A DNA stretch of 30,636 nucleotides from an uncultured Collinsella sp. (GTDB taxonomy: Bacteria; Actinomycetota; Coriobacteriia; Coriobacteriales; Coriobacteriaceae), in the NCBI GenBank assembly GCA_902492825.1, contig CABUMZ010000005.1, forward strand, positions 1 through 30,636, written 5' to 3'. Within the stretch, counting starts at the first letter, position 1; the number at the start of each line of letters is the position of its first letter. Shown here in pieces: positions 6,365 to 13,504 of this stretch. The position numbers were made by a program, and so were the translations under genes. The notes beneath the pieces are model-generated. The model was given only the letters and a program-made list of their open reading frames with translations. It ran no database searches and had not been told where the DNA came from.

Positions 6365-7498
6365 TTAGATGCGGTTCATCTGAGCGGCGACTTTGTTGTA
6401 CCAGTCCTGCCACGTGGGCGGGCAGTACTTTTTGGCCGCTGCCGGGGTAAGGGTGGAGCCGTAGTTGGCGCCCAGATAGGCAACGTGAGCGGAGATGCCC
6501 TCGCTCCAGCTGCCAAAGCTGCGCCAACCGCCGCCACGTGCACTCCAGCCCCAGGCGTTGTAAGAATTGGCGCAATAAGCACCCTTGGTGCTCTCGATGC
6601 AGGCGATGGCGGGGGACCAACGGGGGTCGACACCGGTATTCCAAGCGGCGACGGCAAAGTTATAGCCCTGGCCTGCCATGGGGGAGCCGGCGAGATAATT
6701 GTCGATGCGGCCTGTCCACTCATTAATGAACGAATCGTAATCGGAGTTACCAGTATTGGAGCTGTTCACCGTGGTGTCGATGGTGGTGTTGGTGTTGGTG
6801 GCCTGGCTGCTGGAATTGCTGCCGCTTACGCCCTCGCCCGAGAGCTTCTCGGCGGCAGCGGCCTTATCGGCCTCAAGCTTGGCAAGCTCGGCGGCATTTT
6901 CCTGCTCGGCTTTTGCCTGCGCCTCGCTGCGGAGCTGCTGGGCCTGCGCCAGCGCATCCTCGGCGTTTTTCTGCTCTGCCTCAAGCTGAGACTTGGCTTG
7001 CTGGAGCTCGGCTTTGTTCTGCTCGAGTTCGGTTTGCATGTTATTGAGCTGCTCGATCTCGTTGACGCTCGAGCTCGTGATCTGGTTGGTGTATTTGCAG
7101 GTCGTGATGAACTCACCCAGGCTCTGCGCGTTGACCAGGAAGCTCACGATGGGATTGGTGCCCTTCTGATACTTGTACAGATCGCGCATGGCGGAGCTTG
7201 CCTTGGCCTGCTGCTCGGGAAGCTTAGCCTCGATTTCCTCGATGCTTGCCTCATTGGAGTCAATCTGCTTTTGCAGGTCATCGAGTTTGGTGCGGGCGTC
7301 GTTGTAGGCGCTCGTGGCGGCTTCGATCTTCTGCTGGGCTGCGGAAAGCTGGTCCTGCGTTGCCTGCGAGGCGGCATACGCCGCAACGGGGGAGAGCATC
7401 GGCGTGGCCGTCAGCGCAACGGCGAGCGCGGCGCTCGTGATGATACGAGCCGGCTTCGACGCAATGAGCGCTGCGGTGCGATGATTCGAATGCTGCAT
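6365..7498 (-). CDS. Secreted coiled-coil peptidoglycan hydrolase, lysozyme-like
   Basis: A 377-residue secreted protein. It has a signal peptide (about 1-42, cleavage near AYA-AS), a long Gln/Glu/Ala-rich coiled coil (about 45-230) like that of PcsB/CwlO-type hydrolases, a Ser/Thr/Asn linker, and a C-terminal domain with YNFAVAAWNTGVDPRWSPAIACIE and NAWGWSARGGGWRSF. That domain resembles lysozyme-like glucosaminidase folds, with the Glu of ACIEST as likely catalytic residue. It should cleave glycan strands of the wall, perhaps at division. ATG 7498 is chosen because AGAGGGA lies five bases upstream. A TTG at 7513 would lengthen the protein without such a site. No choline or LysM wall-binding domain is visible. 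Strong palindromes lie upstream. Confidence 0.78.
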   Translation of the reverse strand: MQHSNHRTAALIASKPARIITSAALAVALTATPMLSPVAAYAASQATQDQLSAAQQKIEAATSAYNDARTKLDDLQKQIDSNEASIEEIEAKLPEQQAKASSAMRDLYKYQKGTNPIVSFLVNAQSLGEFITTCKYTNQITSSSVNEIEQLNNMQTELEQNKAELQQAKSQLEAEQKNAEDALAQAQQLRSEAQAKAEQENAAELAKLEADKAAAAEKLSGEGVSGSNSSSQATNTNTTIDTTVNSSNTGNSDYDSFINEWTGRIDNYLAGSPMAGQGYNFAVAAWNTGVDPRWSPAIACIESTKGAYCANSYNAWGWSARGGGWRSFGSWSEGISAHVAYLGANYGSTLTPAAAKKYCPPTWQDWYNKVAAQMNRI

Positions 7499-7529
7499 CC
7501 AGTCCCTCTGCAATCAATCGTAGGTTATG

Positions 7530-7656
7530 GTTCGAACGGTATTCTACTACTGCTTTCGACCTCAACTTGAACCTTAAAGGTTCCAAAGGGTCAAGTTGAA
7601 CTTGAGGCTTTGGCTTTGACCTGCAGTTATGATGAATTGTTGAGAAACCATAGAGT
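7530..7656. promoter_or_regulatory. Palindromic operator cluster upstream of the hydrolase
   Basis: Two perfect 15-bp palindromes lie at 7569-7583 (GAACCTT-A-AAGGTTC) and 7591-7605 (TCAAGTT-G-AACTTGA), with centres exactly 22 bp apart, about two helical turns. Further TTGAA/TTCAA half-sites occur at 7562-7569 and near 7651-7656, and a GTTCGAAC palindrome near 7530-7537. The style (AACCTTnAAGGTT, TCAAGTTnAACTTGA) resembles MerR/SoxR-type operators. The gap 7499-7732 holds this cluster and no gene that I can see. Confidence 0.55.
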
Positions 7657-7760
7657 TCAACTTTAACGTTACGGGGGCCTGTTTGAGAGGAGTTTAGGGC
7701 TGTAAAAGCTATCTCAACGTGGGGTTTTACAACTACAGCGTGCCCTCCTGACGAGCCTGC

Positions 7761-8366
7761 TCAATCTCTTCGAGCGCCTCGGCGGGGGGTGAACGAACAG
7801 GAGCCGTCGCCGAGTTTGACTACCTGGATATCGTCGCCGGTATGGACCTCTCCGCCCTTTAGGACCACGCCAAAAATGCCTTCCTGGGGAAAGATGCAGT
7901 CGCCGGCGAGATAGTAGATGGCGCAACGGGTGTGGCAGACCTTGCCGATTTGGCTGATTTCGACGAGCACGTCGCTTCCAAGCTTGAGCTGTGTGCCCAA
8001 GGGGAGCGAGAGCAGGTTGATGCCCCGGGTTGTAAAGTTCTCTCCAAAGTCACCCTCGTGTACGTCGAGCCCGCGTGCCTGCACCGTCTGGATGGACTCC
8101 GCGGCTAAAAAAGAGACCTGGCGGTGCCAATGTTCGGCGTGTGCGTCGGAGGCGAGGCCAAATTGCTCTATAACGGTGTCGTGTCCATCGGCGACGGGCG
8201 ACTTGCGCGTGCCCTTGTGCTTCGACGTGTTGATTGAGACGATGCGGGCGGGTCCGTTGTAGGCGTCGTTTGCCGTGCACAGGGGAGCGGTCGCTTTCGC
8301 ACGTTCCGCCAGCTCGCGCCTCGCGGCATTGAGGATGGGATTATCGGTCGGATGGTCTTGGGGCAC
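7761..8366 (-). CDS. MOSC domain protein with a C-terminal frameshift
   Basis: A 201-residue MOSC-domain protein. MOSC domains carry sulfur or molybdenum-cofactor chemistry in cysteine-desulfurase and molybdoenzyme contexts. Family features are IVSINTSKHKGTRKSPV near the N-terminus, GLDVHEGDFGENFTTRGINL in the middle, and the cysteine-bearing ISQIGKVCHTRCAIYY followed by DCIFPQEGIFGVVLKGGEV. The start is GTG 8366 with AAAGG eight bases upstream. The current frame ends SFTPRRGARRD. Removing one C from the six-base run at 7784-7789 gives SFTPAEALEEIEQARQEGTL and a stop at 7733-7735, a far more natural helical tail. The core domain is intact, so the protein may still work. Substrate unknown. Confidence 0.82.
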   Translation of the reverse strand: MPQDHPTDNPILNAARRELAERAKATAPLCTANDAYNGPARIVSINTSKHKGTRKSPVADGHDTVIEQFGLASDAHAEHWHRQVSFLAAESIQTVQARGLDVHEGDFGENFTTRGINLLSLPLGTQLKLGSDVLVEISQIGKVCHTRCAIYYLAGDCIFPQEGIFGVVLKGGEVHTGDDIQVVKLGDGSCSFTPRRGARRD

Positions 8367-8502
8367 GTGTGCGCCTTTCGCTCGAAGATGTCAATACGCT
8401 GAATCCTACAACAACGGTAGGTTCATTGCCCATTGTCATACAACGGTGGGCGCCGTCTTCGTGCTGGACGAATACGTCGATTGCCATAGATACGGTGGAG
8501 CT

Positions 8503-8532
8503 TTGGGCGCCGGCGGCTTGGCACGCTAGAAT
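8503..8532 (+). promoter_or_regulatory. Promoter candidate for the ATP-grasp gene
   Basis: TTGGGC (8503-8508) and TAGAAT (8527-8532) are separated by 18 bases, 56 bases before the ATP-grasp start. The rest of the 222-base divergent gap holds a bulged inverted repeat around 8428-8451 (GCCCATTGT with ACAA-cgg-TGGGC) and no gene. Confidence 0.4.
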
Positions 8533-8588
8533 AAATCAGTTGCGCAAAGACCGTCCGTTGTGTGGGCAGTTCATGATAGGAAGTTTCC

Positions 8589-9845
8589 ATGGCATTGCAA
8601 TTTACAGAGCGCGAGTTCATTCCCGTGCTGCTTGGTGGCGACATCAACGCCTATTCGGTGGCGCGCGCCTTCTACGAGGAGTACCAGGTCAAGAGTCTGG
8701 TCTTTGGCAAGTATCAGACGGGTCCCGCGTACCGCAGCCAGATTATCGACTACACGCCCAACGTGGATATCGACACCATGCCCGTGATGCTCAAAACCGT
8801 CAACGGCATTGCCCAAGCGCATGCCGACAAGACTATTGTCCTTGTGGGCTGTGGCGACAACTATGTCGCTCTCGTGGCTCAAGCCAAGGATGCTCATGAG
8901 CTGGCGGATAACATCGTCGCTCCCTACGCGCCCTACAGCATGCTCGAGCAGTGCCAGAAGAAGGAGATCTTCTACGAGCTGTGCGAGAAGCATGGCGTGC
9001 CTTATCCGCACACGTTTACCTTAACCATGGCGATGCTGAACGCCCAAGGCGAGGCACCTGCCGAAGTGCTCGACCAGATCGATTTTCCCTACCCGATGAT
9101 TCTGAAGCCTTCTGACGGCATCATGTGGTGGCAACATGAGTTCGAGGGCCAGAAGAAGGCCTATGAGATTGCCGACCGCGCCGAGCTGGAACAGGTCATT
9201 CGCGATTCGTATGCCAGCGGCTACACCGACGACCTGATCTTGCAGGATCGCGTGCCCGGCAACGACGAGTACATGCGCGTGCTCACTAGCTATTCCGACC
9301 GCAACGGTAAGGTCCGCATGATGTGCCTGGGCCATGTGCTGCTCGAGGAGCATCAGCCCCACGGTGTCGGCAACCATGCCTGTATCATTACCGAGCCCAA
9401 CGACGAGCTCATGGGCGGCGTGCGCAAGTTACTCGAGGACCTTCACTTTGTGGGCTATTCCAACTTTGACGTAAAGTACGACGAGCGCGACGGCTCGTTT
9501 AAGTTCTTCGATTTCAACACGCGCCAGGGCCGCAGCAACTACTACGTTACCAACAGTGGCTTTAACGTTGCCAAGTATGTGGTGGACGAGTATGTGTTCA
9601 ACCGTCCGTTTGAGCCGGAGTTTGTGACGGCTCAGGACGAGGCCCTGTGGATGGTCGTCCCCATGGGCGTCGTCGACAAGTACGTCAAGGATCCCGAGCT
9701 GCGCGCTAAGGTGCATCGCCTGGACAAGGAAGGTAAGGGCGCCGACCCTTCGTTTATGAAGGGCGACTTTGTCTTTAACCGCTGGCTGCGCATGTGGCAC
9801 ACCAAGCTGCGCCACTTTAAGCTGTTTAAGACGTATTACAAGTAG
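8589..9845 (+). CDS. ATP-grasp carboxylate-amine ligase, probable D-aspartate ligase
   Basis: A 418-residue cytosolic ATP-grasp enzyme. The N-terminal FIPVLLGGDINAYSVARAFYEEYQVKS is the pattern seen in D-aspartate ligases of the Aslfm type, which attach D-Asp to the side-chain amine of the peptidoglycan precursor. Typical ATP-grasp parts follow: FPYPMILKPSDG (ATP lysine), LILQDRVPGNDEYM, GYSNFDVKYDERDGSFKFFDFNTRQGRSNYY (metal-binding acidic and Asn residues). AGGAAG lies five bases before the ATG. The next gene is an aspartate-type racemase, the same partnership known in Enterococcus faecium. That pairing is the main reason for the substrate call. Other amine ligases remain possible. Confidence 0.75.
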   Translation: MALQFTEREFIPVLLGGDINAYSVARAFYEEYQVKSLVFGKYQTGPAYRSQIIDYTPNVDIDTMPVMLKTVNGIAQAHADKTIVLVGCGDNYVALVAQAKDAHELADNIVAPYAPYSMLEQCQKKEIFYELCEKHGVPYPHTFTLTMAMLNAQGEAPAEVLDQIDFPYPMILKPSDGIMWWQHEFEGQKKAYEIADRAELEQVIRDSYASGYTDDLILQDRVPGNDEYMRVLTSYSDRNGKVRMMCLGHVLLEEHQPHGVGNHACIITEPNDELMGGVRKLLEDLHFVGYSNFDVKYDERDGSFKFFDFNTRQGRSNYYVTNSGFNVAKYVVDEYVFNRPFEPEFVTAQDEALWMVVPMGVVDKYVKDPELRAKVHRLDKEGKGADPSFMKGDFVFNRWLRMWHTKLRHFKLFKTYYK

Positions 9846-9854
9846 ATGAGTGCG

Positions 9855-9893
9855 GCGCCCGTCCGGTTTGCATCGGGCGGGCGCGGGTATGAT
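9855..9893 (+). promoter_or_regulatory. GC-rich hairpin followed by TATGAT upstream of the racemase
   Basis: GCGCCCGTCCG (9855-9865) pairs with CGGGCGGGCGC (9874-9884), eleven pairs with one G-U, starting ten bases after the ATP-grasp stop. Three bases later comes TATGAT (9888-9893). There is no T-tract, so it is not a standard terminator. It may combine partial termination with an internal promoter for the racemase. Confidence 0.4.
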
Positions 9894-9929
9894 ACGCGCA
9901 ATTGCGCAAGCGTCACCAAGGAGGCGGCG

Positions 9930-10676
9930 ATGGAAAAGCTGGGAGTTATCGGCGGCATGGGCGCCGAGGCCACGTCGTATTACTACGACCAAGTGGTGCG
10001 TCATACGGCTGCTGCCTGCGATCAGGAACATATCGACATGGTGGTGCTCTCCAAGTCGACCATGCCCGACCGCACGCTGGCCATTAAGACCGGCGAGCAT
10101 GCCAAGCTGCTGGCGACCATGAAAGAGTGTGCCCGGGCACTCGAGTCGCTGGGCTGTGCGCACATTGCCATTCCCTGCAACACGTCGCACTACTTCTACG
10201 ACCAGATCCAGTCGTTTACGAAGGTGCCGATTATCCACATGCCGCGTGAGTCGGTTCGTTATGCCCTTGCGGGTGCGGTGATGGGGGAGTGCGAGTTCGA
10301 CCCCAACCTGAGTGTGCCGGCCGAGCCGGTGCATAAGATCGGCATCATGGGCACCGATGGCACCGTGGGCGCGGGCGTCTACGGCCGCGAATGTAAGGCT
10401 GCGGGTGTTGAGGTCGTCTATCCCAGCGAGAAACGTCAGAACGATGTGATGTCGCTTATCTACGATGATGTGAAGGCCGGACGTGAGCCCGATATGGATA
10501 AGTTCGACCGCGTGATGTGGGAGTTCGCCCGTAGCGGCTGCGACCGCGTCATTCTGGCCTGCACCGAGCTCTCGGTGCTGCAGAAGTACCGAGAGATGCC
10601 CGAGATCACCCTCGACGCCATGGATGTCCTGGTGCGCGAATCCATCATCCGTAGCGGTGCCCCCTACCGCCTCTAG
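9930..10676 (+). CDS. Aspartate/glutamate racemase family protein
   Basis: A 248-residue PLP-independent racemase. It has LGVIGGMGAEATSYYYDQVV at the N-terminus, the first catalytic cysteine in IPCNTSHYF (C83) and the second in VILACTELSVL (C211), the two-base mechanism of the Asp/Glu racemase superfamily. STMPDRT and PIIHMPRES are also typical of aspartate racemases. Start 9930 is fixed by AAGGAGG five bases upstream. It lies 84 bases after the ATP-grasp gene and probably supplies D-aspartate to it. The sequence branch is nearer to RacD/RacX than to MurI, but aspartate as substrate is inferred from family and neighbour. Confidence 0.85.
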   Translation: MEKLGVIGGMGAEATSYYYDQVVRHTAAACDQEHIDMVVLSKSTMPDRTLAIKTGEHAKLLATMKECARALESLGCAHIAIPCNTSHYFYDQIQSFTKVPIIHMPRESVRYALAGAVMGECEFDPNLSVPAEPVHKIGIMGTDGTVGAGVYGRECKAAGVEVVYPSEKRQNDVMSLIYDDVKAGREPDMDKFDRVMWEFARSGCDRVILACTELSVLQKYREMPEITLDAMDVLVRESIIRSGAPYRL

Positions 10677-10682
10677 CTTCCG

Positions 10683-10703
10683 ACCTGTCAAAAAGGGACA
10701 GGT
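10683..10703 (+). terminator. Weak terminator after the racemase
   Basis: ACCTGTC (10683-10689) pairs with GACAGGT (10697-10703), followed by TAATTTT. It starts seven bases after the racemase stop. The stem is short and the T-tract interrupted. Confidence 0.55.
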
Positions 10704-10735
10704 TAATTTTGGTAGGTTTTATCTGGTGAAACAGT

Positions 10736-10772
10736 AAGGCCTCGGCTCGTTTGGTGCGAGCCGAGGCCTTTT
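10736..10772. terminator. Bidirectional terminator between racemase and ecfT
   Basis: A perfect 14-bp stem, 10736-10749 with 10757-10770, loop TTTGGTG, starts with AA and ends with TTTT. It lies between convergent genes and suits both strands. Confidence 0.85.
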
Positions 10773-10800
10773 GCGTTGGGCGGTTGCTGTCAGTGGTGAA

Positions 10801-11547
10801 CTAGAACAGGAAGCCGATGGCGATGAGGGCGATGCTGACGATGAGCACGGCGATGTCTAGGCCCTTGATGGGGTAGCGCTTGTACGAGCTGGCGCGCGTA
10901 CGCAGATAGAAGCCGCGCTGTTCTGCCGCCAAGGTTGTGGCATCGGTCTTGCCCACGCTCGAGATGAGCAGCGGCACGCACAGTGGCAGCATGAGCTTAA
11001 GCTTCTTGATGGGGTTCTTGGTGTCGTACTCGACGCCGCGTGCGGTCTGCGCCTCCATGATGGCGTTCATCTCTTGACCAAACACCGGCACGAAGCGCAG
11101 CGCCGTGGTAAAAGTGAAAGCATAGCGATACGGCACGTGCAGCACCTCGACGCAGGCGTTGGCAAGGTCGTTGAGCTTGGTCACCATGAGCATGAGGATG
11201 AGTGGTAACGCCACACCCAGCAGGCGCAGGCAGGCCTTCGATCCTGTGATGAGGCCCGTGTCGGTGATAAAACCCCATACCACGTTGCCATCGCGCATAA
11301 AGGCCAGCTGGAGCACCAGCATGATAAGCGCGAGCGGAATCAGCAACTTGAGCAGCGAGAACAGACGGTCGACGACGCCGGCATAGGCAGCCAGCGCAAG
11401 GGTGAGTGCCAAAAAGCCCAGTAGCGCCACGTAGGTGTCGGACAAGAAGATGCCGACGATGATGGCGGCAGCGAGGCCCAGTTTGACGACGGGATTCAGG
11501 CGATGCAGCAGCGTATCGCCCGGCATGTAGTCGATGACGTTAACCAC
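10801..11547 (-). CDS. ecfT: ECF transporter transmembrane subunit EcfT
   Basis: A 248-residue integral membrane protein with about five to six helices, the T subunit that joins the substrate-binding S subunit to the ATPases in energy-coupling-factor importers. YMPGDTLLHRLNPVVKL is the usual N-terminal signature. The two coupling motifs that contact the ATPases are AQTARGVEY and AAEQRGFYLR. GTG 11547 overlaps the ATPase stop by eight bases and has AAGGAG ten bases upstream. An alternative ATG at 11580 has GAGG six bases upstream and would add 11 residues. Either way, translation is coupled to the ATPase gene. It is last in the operon S subunit, ATPase, EcfT. Confidence 0.9.
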   Translation of the reverse strand: MVNVIDYMPGDTLLHRLNPVVKLGLAAAIIVGIFLSDTYVALLGFLALTLALAAYAGVVDRLFSLLKLLIPLALIMLVLQLAFMRDGNVVWGFITDTGLITGSKACLRLLGVALPLILMLMVTKLNDLANACVEVLHVPYRYAFTFTTALRFVPVFGQEMNAIMEAQTARGVEYDTKNPIKKLKLMLPLCVPLLISSVGKTDATTLAAEQRGFYLRTRASSYKRYPIKGLDIAVLIVSIALIAIGFLF

Positions 11548-13291
11548 GGTGGACCATCTCCTTGGTAATTCGAACGACATCGGTGACCTCGCTCACCTGC
11601 GCAAAAGCGGGCGAGACGGAAGATGCCAGACGGCGCGAGAGTTCAATAACCTGAGGAGGCTCCACGTAGGCACGCCGCATGAGATCGATGTTCGAGAATA
11701 GCTCGTGCGTGCGGCCGCGGTCGAGGATGCGACCGTCGGCCATTACCACAATGCGCTCGGCAAAGTCGGAGACGACTTCCATATCGTGGCAGACCATGAT
11801 AACGGCGCAACCGCGCTCGGCCATGGTACGCACCGTTTCCATGACGGTCATGCACTCGCGGTAATCAAGGCCGCTCGTGGGCTCGTCGAGCACGACGATC
11901 TTGGGCTCAACCACTACGACGGAGGCAAGCGCCACCATTTGTCGCTGGCCGCGCGAGAGCGAGAAGGGCGCCTCGTCGGCCGGCAAGCCAAAGCGGTCGA
12001 TGACCAGCTGGGCGCGACGCAGAGCCTCGGCGCGGTCGATGCCGGCAAGTTCTAGACCAAAGGCGACCTCGTCGAGCACGGTGTCTTTGCAGATTTGGCG
12101 GTCGGGGTTCTGGAAAAGCGTTGCCACTTCGCGTGCGATGCGGCTCGTGGGAACCGATGCCGTGTCCAAGCCCGTAACGCGTACGCTGCCCGATGCGGGC
12201 TTGAGCAAACCCGTGAGCAGTTTGGTGAGCGTGGTTTTGCCGGCTCCGTTTTGGCCGACAATGCCCACGAGCTCGCCGGGGTAGAGCGTCAAGTTGAGGT
12301 CGTGAACGGCGGCGCCTCCATGGGGGTAGGAAAATTCGACATGGTCAAAGGTGAGCACCGGCTCGGCGTCTTTCGCATGCGGGCGCAGCGATGGCGCGTG
12401 CGGGGAGCCTGCGGGCGCCCGGGTGTCGCTTGTCGCACGGTCGGGGTCGACGATTTCCGTGATTAGGCGTTCTGCCTCGTCGACATCCAGACAGGGCGTG
12501 CCGCTTACCAAGCCATCGGTCTCGAGGCTGTTGAAGATGCGCGTGACGCGCGGATAATCGACGCCGATGGTGCGAAGCTCGTCGGTGCGTGCGAAGACCT
12601 CGTGTGGCTCGCCCTGCAGCGCGATTTCGCCATGGTTGAGCACGAGCACGCGGTTGCAGTACTCCGAGAGCAGGGCGACCTTTTGCTCAACGACGACGAT
12701 GGTGATTTCAAGTGCGCGGTTTGCCTCACGCAGCGTCTCGAAGACCAATGTGGAGCTGGCGGGGTCGAGTGCCGCGGTGGGCTCGTCGAGAACCAAGACG
12801 CGCGGACGCATGGCGAGGATGGCGGCGATGGCTACCTTTTGCTTCTGTCCGCCCGAGAGGGTGGCGATCTCGCGGTCGCGCAGGTCGCTGATGCCGACGG
12901 TCTCGAGCGTTTCGCTCACGCGCTGCTCGATCTGGTCGTGGGGAACGCCAAAGTTCTCGAGGCCAAAGAGCATCTCGTCCTCGACGACCGAAGCGACCAT
13001 CTGCGTGTCGATATCCTGCAGCACACTGCCGACGATTTGCGACACGTCGGTGAGCGAGACTTCGCAGGTGTCGTGGCCGTCGACCATGACGGACCCAAAG
13101 AACGTGCCGGTGTAGTGGTGGGGCACGGCGCCCGACAGGCAGGCGGCAAGCGTGGACTTGCCGGCGCCCGAGGGCCCGATGATGCCGATGAAATCTCCCT
13201 TGTTTACGCTGAGCGAGATGTGGCTGACCGCCTGCTCGGTCTGCGTTCCATAGGAGAACGAGACATCGTCGACGTTGATGATCGTTTCCAT
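11540..13291 (-). CDS. ECF transporter ATPase, two fused ABC domains
   Basis: A 583-residue cytosolic protein carrying both ATPase halves (EcfA and EcfA') in one chain. Domain one has Walker A GPSGAGKST (39-47), Q-loop LQDID, signature LSGGQKQ (145-151) and Walker B DEPTAALD (169-176). After a disordered Asp/Ala/Pro-rich linker (about 285-315), domain two has GQNGAGKTT, LFQNPDRQ, signature LSRGQRQ and DEPTSGLD. It would hydrolyse ATP to drive import by EcfT plus the S subunit. AAAGG lies five bases before the ATG. The space upstream, to the S-subunit gene, is 213 bases and holds repeated hairpins rather than a promoter that I recognise. Confidence 0.92.
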   Translation of the reverse strand: METIINVDDVSFSYGTQTEQAVSHISLSVNKGDFIGIIGPSGAGKSTLAACLSGAVPHHYTGTFFGSVMVDGHDTCEVSLTDVSQIVGSVLQDIDTQMVASVVEDEMLFGLENFGVPHDQIEQRVSETLETVGISDLRDREIATLSGGQKQKVAIAAILAMRPRVLVLDEPTAALDPASSTLVFETLREANRALEITIVVVEQKVALLSEYCNRVLVLNHGEIALQGEPHEVFARTDELRTIGVDYPRVTRIFNSLETDGLVSGTPCLDVDEAERLITEIVDPDRATSDTRAPAGSPHAPSLRPHAKDAEPVLTFDHVEFSYPHGGAAVHDLNLTLYPGELVGIVGQNGAGKTTLTKLLTGLLKPASGSVRVTGLDTASVPTSRIAREVATLFQNPDRQICKDTVLDEVAFGLELAGIDRAEALRRAQLVIDRFGLPADEAPFSLSRGQRQMVALASVVVVEPKIVVLDEPTSGLDYRECMTVMETVRTMAERGCAVIMVCHDMEVVSDFAERIVVMADGRILDRGRTHELFSNIDLMRRAYVEPPQVIELSRRLASSVSPAFAQVSEVTDVVRITKEMVHRG

Positions 13292-13309
13292 GGATACCTT
13301 TCATAGTCA

Positions 13310-13378
13310 TTGGGGACGTTCTTAAATGACCAGTTGTTTAAGACCGTCCCAAAAGAGCTTGTTGCTTGGGACGGTCTT
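13310..13378. repeat. Three-copy inverted/direct repeat forming exclusive hairpins
   Basis: A unit close to TTGGGACGGTCTTAAA occurs at 13310-13326 (direct, as TTGGGGACGTTCTTAAA), 13337-13352 (inverted) and 13366-13378 (direct). The middle copy can pair with the right copy (perfect 13-bp stem, 13340-13352 with 13366-13378) or with the left copy (about 15 bp with one bulge), but not both. It lies in the leader of the ATPase gene on the minus strand, 19 bases before its start. Confidence 0.7.
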
Positions 13379-13397
13379 TGGTGGTGAAGCACGGAGA

Positions 13398-13498
13398 CGG
13401 CTTTACGAGGGGCCCCAGGTTGGCGCGAAAGAGGAGCGAAGCGTACTTGGGTACGCGAGCGACGAATGAACGCCAAGATGGGGTGGCTCGTAAAGCCG
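13398..13498. repeat. 101-base imperfect palindrome in the ECF operon
   Basis: The arms 13398-13425 and 13471-13498 share a perfect 12-bp outer end (CGGCTTTACGAG with CTCGTAAAGCCG) and an inner TTGGCG/CGCCAA match. A nested hairpin GCGTAC-TTGG-GTACGC lies at 13441-13456. It sits between the S-subunit stop and the ATPase gene. It could be a REP-like or MITE-like repeat or an RNA-stabilising stem. No coding sequence is credible. Confidence 0.6.
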
Positions 13499-13504
13499 AG
13501 CGGG

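Noticed and set aside
6263..7570. 435-codon plus-strand frame opposite the coiled-coil hydrolase
   Set aside because: Low-complexity Leu/Gly-rich shadow of the Gln/Glu/Ala-rich coiled coil. It also crosses a strong terminator.
7617..7641. TTGACC with nearby TATGAT as a plus-strand promoter
   Set aside because: The two boxes are only six bases apart and no plus-strand gene follows for about 950 bases.
9429..10691. 420-codon minus-strand frame opposite the ATP-grasp and racemase genes
   Set aside because: Spans two real genes and an intergenic hairpin on the other strand and shows no domain signature.
13393..13504. Reading the 13398-13498 palindrome as part of a coding frame
   Set aside because: The pairing of its arms and lack of a ribosome site or conserved protein pattern favour a structural repeat.
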